In this document: positions 1 through 10,306 of the stretch, in pieces
Layout: the number at the start of each line of letters is the position of its first letter
Position numbering within the stretch: the stretch's first letter is position 1
Assembly (NCBI RefSeq): GCF_017355525.1
Contig: NZ_CP067395.1
Coordinates: 1 to 64,000 of the forward strand
Source: Lysobacter enzymogenes
GTDB taxonomy: Bacteria; Pseudomonadota; Gammaproteobacteria; Xanthomonadales; Xanthomonadaceae
Direction of reading: 5' to 3'
DNA: 64,000 nucleotides
The notes under the pieces: model-generated
The model's input: only the letters and a program-made list of their open reading frames with translations
What the model was told of the DNA's origin: nothing
Database searches by the model: none
Program-made: the position numbers and the translations under genes

Positions 1-220
1 CGTCGCCGACGATCCGACCCTGCCGGGCTACCTGATCGCCAAGGCCGCCAACGACGACCGTCTGCCGCGGGCTATTCGCATCACCCTGGCGAACGGCGCA
101 GTGCTCCTCTACAACGCCTACATCAGCCTGAGCACGATTCCGTCGCTGACGGTCAATGAGCTGATGTCGGTGCAGGTGACGCTCAGCCTGCTGGCCGAGC
201 CGGTGCGGTACGCCTCCTGA
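1..220 (+). CDS. Major tail tube protein, C-terminal part (cut by window start)
   Basis: This reads to a TGA at 218-220 and is identical to the last 72 codons of the complete gene at 45229-45876. See that entry for function. Confidence 0.9.
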   Translation, partial: VADDPTLPGYLIAKAANDDRLPRAIRITLANGAVLLYNAYISLSTIPSLTVNELMSVQVTLSLLAEPVRYAS

Positions 221-530
221 TGGGCGCGGCTCACTCTCAACCCGAACGCCACCCTTCGAACTGAAGGTGGCGGTTTCTGTGCCGGGTGGATCGGGCTGAA
301 ATCGGCCTTACGTTCAAGTACCGCGATCGCGACGAGGCGAAGTCGTGGATCGATAGCCACGGCAACACCACGGATGCCGAGGTCATTCTCGACTGCGTGA
401 CTGCTTGGGACTTGGATGACGAGTTCAGCCTGGAGAACGTCCGCCGGCTGTGCAAGCTGTATCGGCGGCCCCTGGAGACATCTCGGGCGCATACGTCCGC
501 GAACTGCTCGGAATTCGCCGGGGAAACTGA
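220..530 (+). pseudogene. Tail assembly chaperone, first copy, frame broken by indels
   Basis: This matches the intact gene 45876-46184 but carries an extra G near 223, an extra C near 253, an extra G near 294 and a missing C near 463, so no continuous frame remains. The changes fall in short homopolymers, as expected of raw read errors. The start overlaps the previous stop (TGATG), and the GGGAAAC slip site at 521-527 is retained. Confidence 0.8.
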
Positions 531-844
531 AGCGCGTCGTCCGGGAGCTGCTCAAGCAGTCTCCCAAGGAGTCAGAGCTTCGAATGCTCGGACTCACCAT
601 GGAAGACCTGGACGACGCTGATGTCGAGATCCTTCCGGACAACCTCGGGGCGGTAAGGGTTTTCACTGCGCTCGGCACTCAATGGCGCGTGGGCAACGCC
701 GGCGCCATTGGACTCGATTACTCAACCTTGCCTGTCGTGATGCGTCTGCTTGGCGTTCGACGGGCCGACTGGCCGGACACGTTCGACTCTATCCGCGTGA
801 TGGAGGCCGAAGCGTTGGCTGTTTTTGGAGAAGAGCGTGGCTGA
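521..844 (+). CDS. Frameshift extension of tail assembly chaperone (first copy)
   Basis: This is the -1 frame continuation after the GGGAAAC slip site, identical to 46175-46498, ending in TGA at 842-844. It has no well-placed start of its own and is read only as the C-terminal half of a frameshift fusion. In this copy the upstream half is damaged. Confidence 0.65.
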   Translation, partial: GKLKRVVRELLKQSPKESELRMLGLTMEDLDDADVEILPDNLGAVRVFTALGTQWRVGNAGAIGLDYSTLPVVMRLLGVRRADWPDTFDSIRVMEAEALAVFGEERG

Positions 845-3500
845 TATTGCCTCCTTGGGTGTTGTCGTCCAGCCGAAAGGTATTGCGGAGACTTCGCAGC
901 AGCTCGACAAGCTGGCCGCGACGGGCGCCAAGACTGAGGCTCAGTCTGAGCGCCTGGCGAGCGCGCAGAACGATCATGCGCGGGCAACCATGTCGGCCGG
1001 TCGCGCCGCTGCACAGGCCCAGCGAGAAGTCGCAAATTACGGTCGTGAGGCTGGGCGCGCGGTCATTTCCGCCAAGCAGATGGCCGCTGCAACTCGCGGC
1101 CTGCCCGCGCAGTTCACTGACATCGTAACCTCGCTCGCGGCCGGGCAGAACCCGCTTCAGGTCTTCCTGCAGCAGGGTGGTCAGATCAAGGACCAGTTTG
1201 GCGGAGCGGGCAACGCAGTTCGTGCACTGCAGGGCTACGTCGCCAGCCTAATCAACCCGATGACGATCGCGGCCGGCCTGGCGGGAGTCATGGCGGTTGC
1301 TTTCGACCAGGCGCAGGGGGCGTGCCGCCCAAGTGGCGATTGCGCTTCTGGAGACAGGAAATCGGGCGCGAACTACTGCTGATGAGGTAGATGGCAATTG
1401 CCGCGCGTCTAGACGACCTGCCTGGGGTAACCCGCGGTGCTGCCGTTGATGCGATCTCGGAGATAATTCGCTCGACGCGAATCGCTGGCGATCAGCTAGA
1501 AGAGGTAACGGCTGCTGCACTGGCTTGGCAGCGAGCGACCGGAGCCTCAGTGGAAGAGGACTGCCAAGAGCTTCGAGGCGCTGAATCGAAACCCGATTCA
1601 AGCGCTTGAAGAGCTCGGGGACAAGTACGGGTTTGCGACGGATGCTCAACGAAAGTACGTTCGCGAGCTCCAAGAAGGCGGCCGCTACCAAGACGCGGCC
1701 ACCGAAGCTGTACGCATATTCTCTGACACAATCAGCCAGCGCTCCCCCGAAATAGTCCAGCAATTCGAATTGACGAGGTCGGCGCTAAAGGGCATCAAGG
1801 AGGCTGGAACCGAGGCATGGGACGCGGTAGTCACCGGCCTCGCTGATGCAGACAAGGCAGCCAAGCAGACTATCGGCACGATCGAGCGGTTCTGGAACGC
1901 CATGCGCATGGGAGGCGTCGGCGGCGTTTGGTCCATGCAGGCGTCCACCGCGGCCCCCGCTGTTTTGCCTAGGCTCCCCGTCGCGCAGTCAAGGAGGCGG
2001 CCGAAGCCGCTCGTCGAGCCAAGGAGGAATTCGAATCGGCGCAGAAGCAATTCCTGCCGCTTTCGAAGCAGATGGAGCAGGACATTGCGGCGATGCGCAA
2101 GCGCGGTCTTGCCGCCCAGAAATCCGCCGCGGAGATCAAGGCGGCTGAGGACCAGATTCGCAAGACCTACGCAGGACCGCGAAGAACGCGCCAACCGCCG
2201 CGGAGCGGGCGCCGCCCGCGCGCTGACAAACGCTTCTGCCCGGGCCGCTATCCAGGCTATCAAGGACGACCTGGCCGAGGAGCAGGCATCAATCCAGAGC
2301 AGTTCTCGAATCTTGCAAGCGGAGTTTTCAGCCCGCCTCGTGACCATTGAGGACTACTACAAGAAGCAGTCCGACCTGCTGGCGCAGGGCACCAGGACCC
2401 AAGAGAAGCAATCCAGAAGCAGATTGCGTTTCTAAAGCAGCGAGATGTTGCGGGCAGGGACTCTGTCGACACGCAGCGCGAGATTGGGGAGCTGGAAGCG
2501 AAGTTGGCCCGCGTCCGTCAGGACGGCGCAACCGCGGTCAAGTTGCTTGGAATTGAAGAAGCGGAGACCTTGCGTCGACGCAATGACTCCATTGAAAGCT
2601 ACCGCGCGGCGTTGGCGCTTCAGACCCTAGCGGAGCAGCGCCAGCAGGATGCGGCCGTGGCTCGCGTTCGGCTGGGTGAGGAGCAGTTCCAGCAACAACA
2701 AAAGATCATCTCGCTATACCAAGAAGAAGCGGACAAGCTTCGCGACCTTGCGACTCAGCGTGCTCAGCGCCGCGATCGACGAGACGCAGTACAAGAAGAT
2801 GGTCGAGCTTCAGCGGCAAGCTACCGCAGATCAGGTTCGCATCGTTCAGGACGGATATTCAGCCATGAAGGCTGCTCAAGCCGAGTGGACGAATGGGGTG
2901 GCGGCTGGCGTTATAGATATCACTTCTCGCATGAGCGACTTGGCGGGCCAGGTTGAGCAAGCCACGACTTCAGTATTTGATCGTCTGACAGATGATCTTG
3001 CTGATTTTGTTACCAGCGGGAAGTTTAGCTTTAAGGAGTTTGCAGATAGCGCAGTTAAAGAGCTGGCAAGGATCGTCATCAAGCAGCAAGCCGCCGGTCT
3101 GCTCCAGAGATTCCTGCCTTCCGTTACTGGTAGCGCTGGAAACGCAGGAAATGCCTTGTCGATCGGTTTCGCGAGCATGTTCGGAAACAACACAGGCTGG
3201 CTCTCTGGCTTCTCCTCCGGCGGCTACACCGGAGACGGCGGCAAGTACGACCCTGCGGGCGTCGTGCATAAGGGCGAGTATGTGCTCAATGCCGATACAA
3301 CCCGCCTGCTGGGGCGCGGGTATCTCGACCGCTTGAACAGCGGCCAGGCGCCGACGGCGCCCCCTGCGCCGTCATCCAACAACTTCCAGCTCAATCAAAC
3401 GTTTGTGGTCCAGGGCACCCCTGACAGTCGCACGCGAGAGCAGATGGCGCGCGATTCTGGCCGAGAGGCCCGCCGCGGTATGGCGAGGACGGGAGGATGA
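837..3500 (+). pseudogene. Tape measure protein, first copy, multiply frameshifted
   Basis: This is the counterpart of the intact 886-residue gene at 46491-49151. Single-base indels near 1318, 1391, 1557, 1988, 2173, 2226 (a compensated pair), 2404 and 2770 break it into short frames. A T/G substitution at 977 changes Gln to His. Start GTG 837 follows a GGAG ribosome site. These look like sequencing errors of one poorly covered end; if real, this prophage copy could not build a tail. Confidence 0.85.
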
Positions 3501-4091
3501 CCTACATCAATGCGCGCCTTCCTAGAAATATCGCTGCTGGGTTCAAGCTCGGCCCGGACTTCAAGACGTTAGTGAATCCGCTTGCCAGTGGCCGAGAACA
3601 GCGCAACAAGATGTGGCGTTTACCCCAAGTGGAAAGGTAGCGGAAATATGGGCGCCTTCAACGCCGACGATCGCCAGGCGCTAATCAACATGTTCGTAGC
3701 GGCTCAGGGTAAGTGGGCATGCTTTAGGGTCTTCGATCCGACCGACTACTTCGTGACGAACGAGCCGCTGGCGCCGCCGATTGGGTCCTCAACACCCGTG
3801 CAGCTGGTGCGCAACTATGCCTTCCCTGGGAGCAACGTCTACGGTACTGCGCTCATCCAGGCGCCCGTTGCGAGCACGGTGGTTATCAACAAGGACGGCT
3901 CTCCAGTCGATGGCACGCTCAATGACCAACTGGGTCTCTTTACACCTTCGTCGCCATGGGCCCCTGGCACCTTCACCTGGACTGGGCAGTATGACCGCTG
4001 GATGCGATTCGATAGTGATTGGGGCGCATTTACTGCAAATGCACTGAACGCATTTACGGCCGATATCGACCTTGTCGAGGTGCAGCGATGA
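3497..4091 (+). pseudogene. DUF2460 tail protein, first copy, one frameshift
   Basis: This is identical to 49148-49741 except for an extra T near 3620 (GTTTACC versus GTTACC), which shifts the frame after about 41 codons. It is the last difference between the two copies; everything rightward is identical. Function is given at the second copy. Confidence 0.85.
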
Positions 4092-4999
4092 AGTCGATCC
4101 CCCTCGCACTGGCAGGCCATCTAGATCTGGACGCCACGTCGTGGACGTTGCTAATGAAGGTTGTCTGCAAGGACGGGACGATCCTTGGCTTCACGACGCT
4201 CGACGCGGACCTGACGTACGACGATGGCGGCGGCGATCTGGTGTACAGCGCCGACCAAGGTTTCACGCCAGAGCGCATCCAGGCAACGGCCGACCTTGGC
4301 GTCGATAACACCGACCTTGAGGGCTGGTATTCCCTCGACGGCGTCACCGAACAGCGAATTCGTGCCGGTCTGTTCGACAAAGCTGAGGTGTGGGTCTACC
4401 GGGTCAACTTCATGGACCTGAGCATGGGCCATGAGATCTGGAACTACGGCACGCTCGGCGAATCGCGCTACAGCGAAACCGGCTGGACGACCGAATTCCG
4501 CAGCCTCAAGCAGCAGCTGAAGCAGCCGCTGTGCCAGTTCTACTCGCTGACGTGTCGCGCGCGGTTTGGGTCGAAGCCAATCGGCACCCCAGGCGCCGAG
4601 ATCACCGAGCGCAAGCCGTGCAACAAGGAGATGACCTGGGTCGGCGGCGCGGTGACCTCGGTTTCGTCGGCGCGACGGGTGTTCACCGACAGCAGTCGCG
4701 GCGAGGCCGATGGCTACTTTCAGCCGGGCGTGATCCGCTGGCTGACCGGCGCGAACGCCGGCGCGCAGATCGAGGTGTTCGGGTACGCGGGTAAGCAGTT
4801 CACGCTCTCGCTGCCGGTGCCATATCCGATCCAGCCCGGCGACATCTACGAGGTGCGTCAGGACTGCGACAACAGCCTGACCATGTGCAAGGACCGGCAC
4901 GACAACATCCTGAACTTCCGCGGCGAGCCCTTCGTGCCCGTGGCCGACGCCGACTCGCTGATGGTGCCTGGCGCAAACATCTCGCAGGTCGGCGGATGA
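4088..4999 (+). CDS. DUF2163 / phage_BR0599 tail-tip protein (first copy)
   Basis: This is identical to 49738-50649 (303 residues). Its ATG overlaps the stop of the DUF2460 gene. See the second copy. Confidence 0.9.
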   Translation: MKSIPLALAGHLDLDATSWTLLMKVVCKDGTILGFTTLDADLTYDDGGGDLVYSADQGFTPERIQATADLGVDNTDLEGWYSLDGVTEQRIRAGLFDKAEVWVYRVNFMDLSMGHEIWNYGTLGESRYSETGWTTEFRSLKQQLKQPLCQFYSLTCRARFGSKPIGTPGAEITERKPCNKEMTWVGGAVTSVSSARRVFTDSSRGEADGYFQPGVIRWLTGANAGAQIEVFGYAGKQFTLSLPVPYPIQPGDIYEVRQDCDNSLTMCKDRHDNILNFRGEPFVPVADADSLMVPGANISQVGG

Positions 5000-5400
5000 C
5001 GGCGCTACCCGAGGCCGCCAGGGGCTACCTGGGCTCACCGTTCCGCCATCAAGGCCGCTCTCGTAGCGGCCTTGATTGTGTGGGGCTGGTGGTTCTGGCG
5101 CTGGCCGACCAGGGGCGCGCGGTGGCCGACGTGACCACCTACGGCCGAGACCCGCACCACGGCCTGCTCGAACAGCACCTGGTCGAGACGTTCGGTCCTG
5201 CGATCGCACGCACCGATCTCCATCCCGGCGATATCGTGGCCATCGAGTACTCGGGCGCCACGCGCCACGTTGCCATCGTTGGCGACTACCCGGGCGGCGG
5301 CCTCTCCCTCATCCACACCGACCAGACGGTCGGCCGAGTGACCGAGCATCGCCTCGATTCGCGCTGGCACCGTCGCATCACCGGAGCCTGGCGACCGTGA
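4996..5400 (+). CDS. NlpC/P60 tail peptidase (first copy)
   Basis: This is identical to 50646-51050 (134 residues, Cys28 and His91). A 12-bp perfect inverted repeat at 5048-5076 lies inside the gene over the catalytic cysteine region. See the second copy. Confidence 0.9.
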   Translation: MTALPEAARGYLGSPFRHQGRSRSGLDCVGLVVLALADQGRAVADVTTYGRDPHHGLLEQHLVETFGPAIARTDLHPGDIVAIEYSGATRHVAIVGDYPGGGLSLIHTDQTVGRVTEHRLDSRWHRRITGAWRP

Positions 5401-8400
5401 GCGGATCCACTATCGGCGGTTTCGTCGGCGGCATCTTTGGCGCGTTCTTCGGTGCGCCGCAGCTCGGCTTCATGATCGGTTCGATGATCGGCGGCTTCGT
5501 CGATCCGGATAAGGTCTATGGCCCACGGTTGACGGATGCGCAGAACCAGACGAGCAACGTAGGCATCCCGATCGCGCAGATCCGCGGGACCGCTTCGGTC
5601 AAGGGCAACCTCCTCTGGCGCGACCCCACGCTGAAGGAGCACAAGAAAAAGAAGCGCGCCGGCAAGGGCGGCCCCACGCAGGTCACCTACACGTACACCC
5701 GCAGCTACGCCATCGGCATCTGCGAAGGGCCGATCAAGGCGATCAAGACGATCAAGCGCAACGGGAAGGTCGTCTACGAGGCGAGCGCGACCGCGGCGCA
5801 GGAGTACTCGGGCGACTGGGCCAGCCTGACCTCGGCATCGCGCAAGTTCCTGCAGAAGTGCAAGATCTATGTCGGCAACGAAACGCAGATGCCGGACCCG
5901 ACGATCGAGGCGGTGCAGGGCGTCGGTAATGTGCCGCCGCACCGAGGCATGGCGTACATCGTGGTGAAGGACGACGACCTGACCGATCTGGCCGGCGCGG
6001 TCCCGCAGTACGACTTCGTCGTCGTGATGCAAGGCGACGACGGCGTGTCGGAGGGCGTGTACGAAGCTCCGGGTTTCGGCCCGTGGTTCCCCTGGAGAAC
6101 TGATCCCGTCGGCCAAACCGATCCGCGCCGGCGCTTCGTCAAGTACGAGTACGGCGTCGAGAGCACGGGTCTGTGGTTCGACACCGTCGAGGCCGCGCTC
6201 AACAACTTCGACGAGGACACCGGAACGAGCGCGATTGGCGGCTACACGCTGATGGGCTGGGCACGCGATGACGGCTCCACGCCGCCGAACTACTACGGCC
6301 CGTTCTACGAGAACAACGGCACGTGGAACCCGCTGGTGCCTGACCCGAATCGTCTCGCCACCACCGACGACATCCATCCGACCTACGGCCGCGCCTACCT
6401 GTCGCTGTTCTTCAGCCGCTACCAGTACGGCACCACTCACGGGTTCGCGGCCAGCAGCGCGGCAGTGATCCTCGCCGACGGCGGCGGCTGGTACGCGGAC
6501 AGCATCGGCAACACCGGGTCGGCGGTATGGCGCGCACTCGCCGGCGCGCCCGCTGGCTACAACCGCACGTTCAACTTCGGCTCCGGCCCAGACTTCGCGG
6601 TCTACAACGACGTGCTGATCCGTGTCCGCGCGGTGCCGTCCTGCGACGGCAACACACCGGAGGCGCAGCCTGTGCCCGACGCGCCGGGCTACTACGTGTA
6701 CCCGGACGGCACGATGGTCTTTCACGGGGACTGCGTCGAGGTGCCCGGTACGTTCAAGCAGCTGGCCATCGCGCGCGTCGACAACGACGGTGTGCTGCCG
6801 GACTTGGCCTACACGTCGCTGCCGCTCGGCCCCGTGCTGGAGCCGGCGAACCCGAACTACAACAGCGAGGCCTACTGGAACGCGCAGTACGCGGCCGCGG
6901 TCACGGCGGGGCAAATCCAGTCAGGCTGGCTGTATGCGCCCGGCGGATCCACTGAGCCCTATCGATATCCGCAGCTCGTCAGCAGCGCGTGCCAGTGCGA
7001 GCCACCCATTGCGACCGTCGCGCGGGACCGCATCCCGCTCGCGAGCATCGTGGCCGACCTGTGCCGGCGCTCGGGTCTCTCCGACGACCATTTCGACGTC
7101 AGCGAACTGACTGACCTGGTGGACGGCTTCGTGGTCGCCACGATCGGAGGCGCCGACTCGTTCATCACGCCGCTGTCGCAGGCCTACTTCTTCGACTGCG
7201 CCGAGTGGGACGCGAAGATTCGCTTCGTGAAGCGCGGTGGGTCTGCGACGTTCGCGCTGACCGCGGGCGATCTGGCCGAGCGCGACGGCGACGCCATCGA
7301 GGAAACGCGCGTGCAGGAGGTGGAGCTGCTGCGCAAGACGACGGTCTCGTACGTCGACCCGGCCGCCGGCTTCACGGTCATGACGCAGGTCGGGAGCCGG
7401 CGGGCGTCGACGGTGCAGGCGCTCGGCGAGTCAGCCATCGAGATTCCGGTCGCGATGTCCGCGGCCGATGCCGCCAAGCTGGCCGACAAGCGCATCAAGG
7501 CGGCGTGGGGCGAGCCTTCGAAGTTCAAATTCGAACTGCCCTACCGCTTCAGTTACCTCACCACGACCGACATCGGGACGCTCACCGACAAGGCCGGCAA
7601 CGTGCATCGCGTCCGGTTGATGGAGAGCCAGGAGGATTCCGGGAAGCTGCTGATCGAATCGTCCCAGGACGAGCAGTCCGCCTACGTCTCCAACGCCGAA
7701 GGCTTGGACCCGGATCCGCCGACGGCGAACCCGCCGGGGGTGATCGGCGGCACGGTGCTGGCGTTGCTGAACATCCCGGTGCTGCGCGACGAGGACGACC
7801 AAGTCGGCATCTACGTCGCCGCGGCCGGCCAGTTGCCGGGCTGGCGCGGCGCGGAGATCCAGGTGAGCACCGACGGCGGCGCCACCGGCGACACCTTCGC
7901 CGAGATCACAGAGGCGGCCACCATCGGGTACACGCTCAGCGCGCTGGCGGCGATCGTGGCCGATCATCCGGCTGTGCAGACCGTCGACGTCTACCTGCCC
8001 GATGCGCCCGAGTCCGTCGACTACACGACCCTGCTGCGCTACTACAACCGCGCGGTCATTGGCGACGAGATCATCCAGTACCAGACTGTGACCGACCTGG
8101 GCGGCAACGCCTACCGGCTGTCGGGCCTGCTGCGCAACCGCTACGACACCGATCCGATCGCGCACGCGAAGGGCGCGCGGTTCGTGCTGCTGGACTCGGC
8201 CGTCGTCTTCGTCCAGGCGCAGCAGTGGATGATCGGCCAGGCGCTCATGTTCCGCGCCGTGTCGTTCGGAACCTCCGCGGATGCCTACCCGTGGGAGGCC
8301 TACAGCTTCGCCACGGCGCGATCGCAGACCGAATGGAAGCCGCTGTGGGTGCGTGCGAAGGACGTCGGGTCCGACCTGCAGGTCAGCTGGATCGGGCGCG

Positions 8401-8618
8401 CGCGACTCGGCGTGTCGCCGAACCCGCACCACTCGCAGCACTTCCGTGGCTACCGGGTCAGCTACACCAATGGCACCGACACCGTGACGCATGACGTCAC
8501 GACCACCACCGACACGCTCGTCGGGGGCGCGACGCTCCCCGGCGCCGTCCACATCACCGTCGCCGGGCTCAACGCCATCACCGGCGCCGGCCCCGCCTCC
8601 GAGGAAATCACCGCATGA
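5397..8618 (+). CDS. Tail-tip / receptor-binding host-specificity protein (first copy)
   Basis: This is identical to 51047-54268 (1073 residues, GTG start overlapping the previous stop). See the second copy. Confidence 0.9.
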   Translation: MSGSTIGGFVGGIFGAFFGAPQLGFMIGSMIGGFVDPDKVYGPRLTDAQNQTSNVGIPIAQIRGTASVKGNLLWRDPTLKEHKKKKRAGKGGPTQVTYTYTRSYAIGICEGPIKAIKTIKRNGKVVYEASATAAQEYSGDWASLTSASRKFLQKCKIYVGNETQMPDPTIEAVQGVGNVPPHRGMAYIVVKDDDLTDLAGAVPQYDFVVVMQGDDGVSEGVYEAPGFGPWFPWRTDPVGQTDPRRRFVKYEYGVESTGLWFDTVEAALNNFDEDTGTSAIGGYTLMGWARDDGSTPPNYYGPFYENNGTWNPLVPDPNRLATTDDIHPTYGRAYLSLFFSRYQYGTTHGFAASSAAVILADGGGWYADSIGNTGSAVWRALAGAPAGYNRTFNFGSGPDFAVYNDVLIRVRAVPSCDGNTPEAQPVPDAPGYYVYPDGTMVFHGDCVEVPGTFKQLAIARVDNDGVLPDLAYTSLPLGPVLEPANPNYNSEAYWNAQYAAAVTAGQIQSGWLYAPGGSTEPYRYPQLVSSACQCEPPIATVARDRIPLASIVADLCRRSGLSDDHFDVSELTDLVDGFVVATIGGADSFITPLSQAYFFDCAEWDAKIRFVKRGGSATFALTAGDLAERDGDAIEETRVQEVELLRKTTVSYVDPAAGFTVMTQVGSRRASTVQALGESAIEIPVAMSAADAAKLADKRIKAAWGEPSKFKFELPYRFSYLTTTDIGTLTDKAGNVHRVRLMESQEDSGKLLIESSQDEQSAYVSNAEGLDPDPPTANPPGVIGGTVLALLNIPVLRDEDDQVGIYVAAAGQLPGWRGAEIQVSTDGGATGDTFAEITEAATIGYTLSALAAIVADHPAVQTVDVYLPDAPESVDYTTLLRYYNRAVIGDEIIQYQTVTDLGGNAYRLSGLLRNRYDTDPIAHAKGARFVLLDSAVVFVQAQQWMIGQALMFRAVSFGTSADAYPWEAYSFATARSQTEWKPLWVRAKDVGSDLQVSWIGRARLGVSPNPHHSQHFRGYRVSYTNGTDTVTHDVTTTTDTLVGGATLPGAVHITVAGLNAITGAGPASEEITA

Positions 8619-9289
8619 GCATCACCCTCCCCACGTGGCCGCAGGGCGCGCTGCAGCCCGAGGCGCCGTTCAACGAGTCGATGAAGAAGCTTGGCGCGGT
8701 GGTGAACGCGGCCGCGGAGGCGACGACCAACACGCCGCCCACGACGACGCTGACCGACGTCGACAAGATCTGGATCATCAGCACGTCGCCGACCGGCGCA
8801 TGGACTGGTCGGGCCAATCAAATCGCCCTGTGCACCGCGGCCGGCGTGTGGGAGTTCTACGCCCCGGAGACCGGCTGGCTGGCGCTGGACAAGAACACCG
8901 GCCTGATCCGGTTCTGGAACGGCAGCAGCTGGGGCGCCGTGCCGCTCGGCACGGCCGCGGTCGACCGGAACGTGGTGACGGCGCTGGCGACGAGCGGCGC
9001 CGTCAACATCGACGTCTCGACCGGCGACTACTTCACCCTGGCCCTTGCCGGCAACGTCACGTCGCTCACCTTCTCGAACCTGCCGGCGTCGGGCAAGGCC
9101 GTGTCGCTGCTGGTCCGGATCAAGCAGGACACCACGCCGCGCACGGTGGCGTGGCCGGCGTCGTTCAAGTGGGCCGAGGGGAACACCATCGCGGTGTCGA
9201 CCGTCGCGGGCTCAATCGACGTCCTGGCGATCACCACGTTCGACCAGGGCACGACCTGGCAGGTCACGCTCGCGAAGGCGTTCGCATGA
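8615..9289 (+). CDS. DUF2793-like tail fibre protein (first copy)
   Basis: This is identical to 54265-54939 (224 residues). See the second copy. Confidence 0.85.
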   Translation: MSITLPTWPQGALQPEAPFNESMKKLGAVVNAAAEATTNTPPTTTLTDVDKIWIISTSPTGAWTGRANQIALCTAAGVWEFYAPETGWLALDKNTGLIRFWNGSSWGAVPLGTAAVDRNVVTALATSGAVNIDVSTGDYFTLALAGNVTSLTFSNLPASGKAVSLLVRIKQDTTPRTVAWPASFKWAEGNTIAVSTVAGSIDVLAITTFDQGTTWQVTLAKAFA

Positions 9290-9894
9290 GCGGCATCGTT
9301 GGCCACCGCGGCATGCTGCTTAGCGCCGGCTCGGGCGGCGTCTACACGTACTGGAATCCGCTGGACAAGGCCACCGATGCTGTCCTGAGTTCTTCGAACC
9401 AGGTCGTCGGCGGCACCTCCGGGGCGACGAAATGGGTGCGCTCCGTCCTCGGCAAGTCCACGGGGAAGTGGCGGGTCCAGTTCGTCGACGTGGTGCACGC
9501 GGATACCGTTGGATTCGGGTTCGCCACTGGCTCGTCGATCGGGTCGTTCCTCGGCGCGACGAGCGCCGGCTGGGCGATGTTCGCGAATTACGGCTCGGTC
9601 GTGCGGCTCTACAACAACGGCGCGTACACGACGTTCAGCGTGACCCTGGCCACAAACGACACTGTGGACCTGCTGATCGACATCCCCGGCGGCAAGGCTT
9701 GGTGGCGGAAGAACGGCGTGGCGATCTCTGGCGACCCGGCGGCCGGCACTGGGCCCATGGCCACCTTCACCCCGGGGGCCACGATCTACATAGCCGCCGA
9801 CCCGTTCGGCGCCAATGGCGCGGTTCGGTTGCGCACCAACCCCAACCACTTCGTCGGCGCGCCGGTCTCAGGCTTCACCGACGGATGGTTCTGA
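9286..9894 (+). CDS. SPRY-like tail fibre protein (first copy)
   Basis: This is identical to 54936-55544 (202 residues). See the second copy. Confidence 0.8.
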   Translation: MSGIVGHRGMLLSAGSGGVYTYWNPLDKATDAVLSSSNQVVGGTSGATKWVRSVLGKSTGKWRVQFVDVVHADTVGFGFATGSSIGSFLGATSAGWAMFANYGSVVRLYNNGAYTTFSVTLATNDTVDLLIDIPGGKAWWRKNGVAISGDPAAGTGPMATFTPGATIYIAADPFGANGAVRLRTNPNHFVGAPVSGFTDGWF

Positions 9895-9939
9895 CCGGCA
9901 GAGCTGGCTTTCTCACCCTGCGCGACCGCGGGGCCTACC

Positions 9940-10302
9940 ATGCCCGGCATGGACCCGTCGCTGCGCCTGCCGTACACCCTGCCGCCCGACTTCGAATGGG
10001 CGAACTCGGCGCACACTGATTTTCGCGAGGCTCACATCATCGTCCTGCGCGGTCAGCGCTGGGTCGCCGTGGCCATGCCGCGCCAGCGCGCGCCAGGCTG
10101 GGAGGCCTGCACTGGCATGTACCGGCGGATCTTCAAGGTCGCCGCCTGGCAGAACCTGGAGCGCGAGGCCGAGGCCGTCCGGTGGATCGCTACCTGGGTG
10201 TGCAAGTACGAGAGGCAGATCCAACGGGAGGCTGGCGCCGGCGTCAGGCATCCCCCGGCCGCCCCTCGGTACGTGCTCGAGCGGATGAAGCACGGGCGGT
10301 GA
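9940..10302 (+). CDS. Hypothetical phage protein, 120 residues (first copy)
   Basis: This is identical to 55590-55952. See the second copy. Confidence 0.65.
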   Translation: MPGMDPSLRLPYTLPPDFEWANSAHTDFREAHIIVLRGQRWVAVAMPRQRAPGWEACTGMYRRIFKVAAWQNLEREAEAVRWIATWVCKYERQIQREAGAGVRHPPAAPRYVLERMKHGR

Positions 10303-10306
10303 TCGT

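Noticed and set aside
1..3625. Frameshifted tail genes considered as evidence of prophage decay
   Set aside because: Differences are almost only homopolymer indels, restricted to the window's first 3.6 kb, with the remaining 7.8 kb of the repeat identical; sequencing error is the simpler reading.
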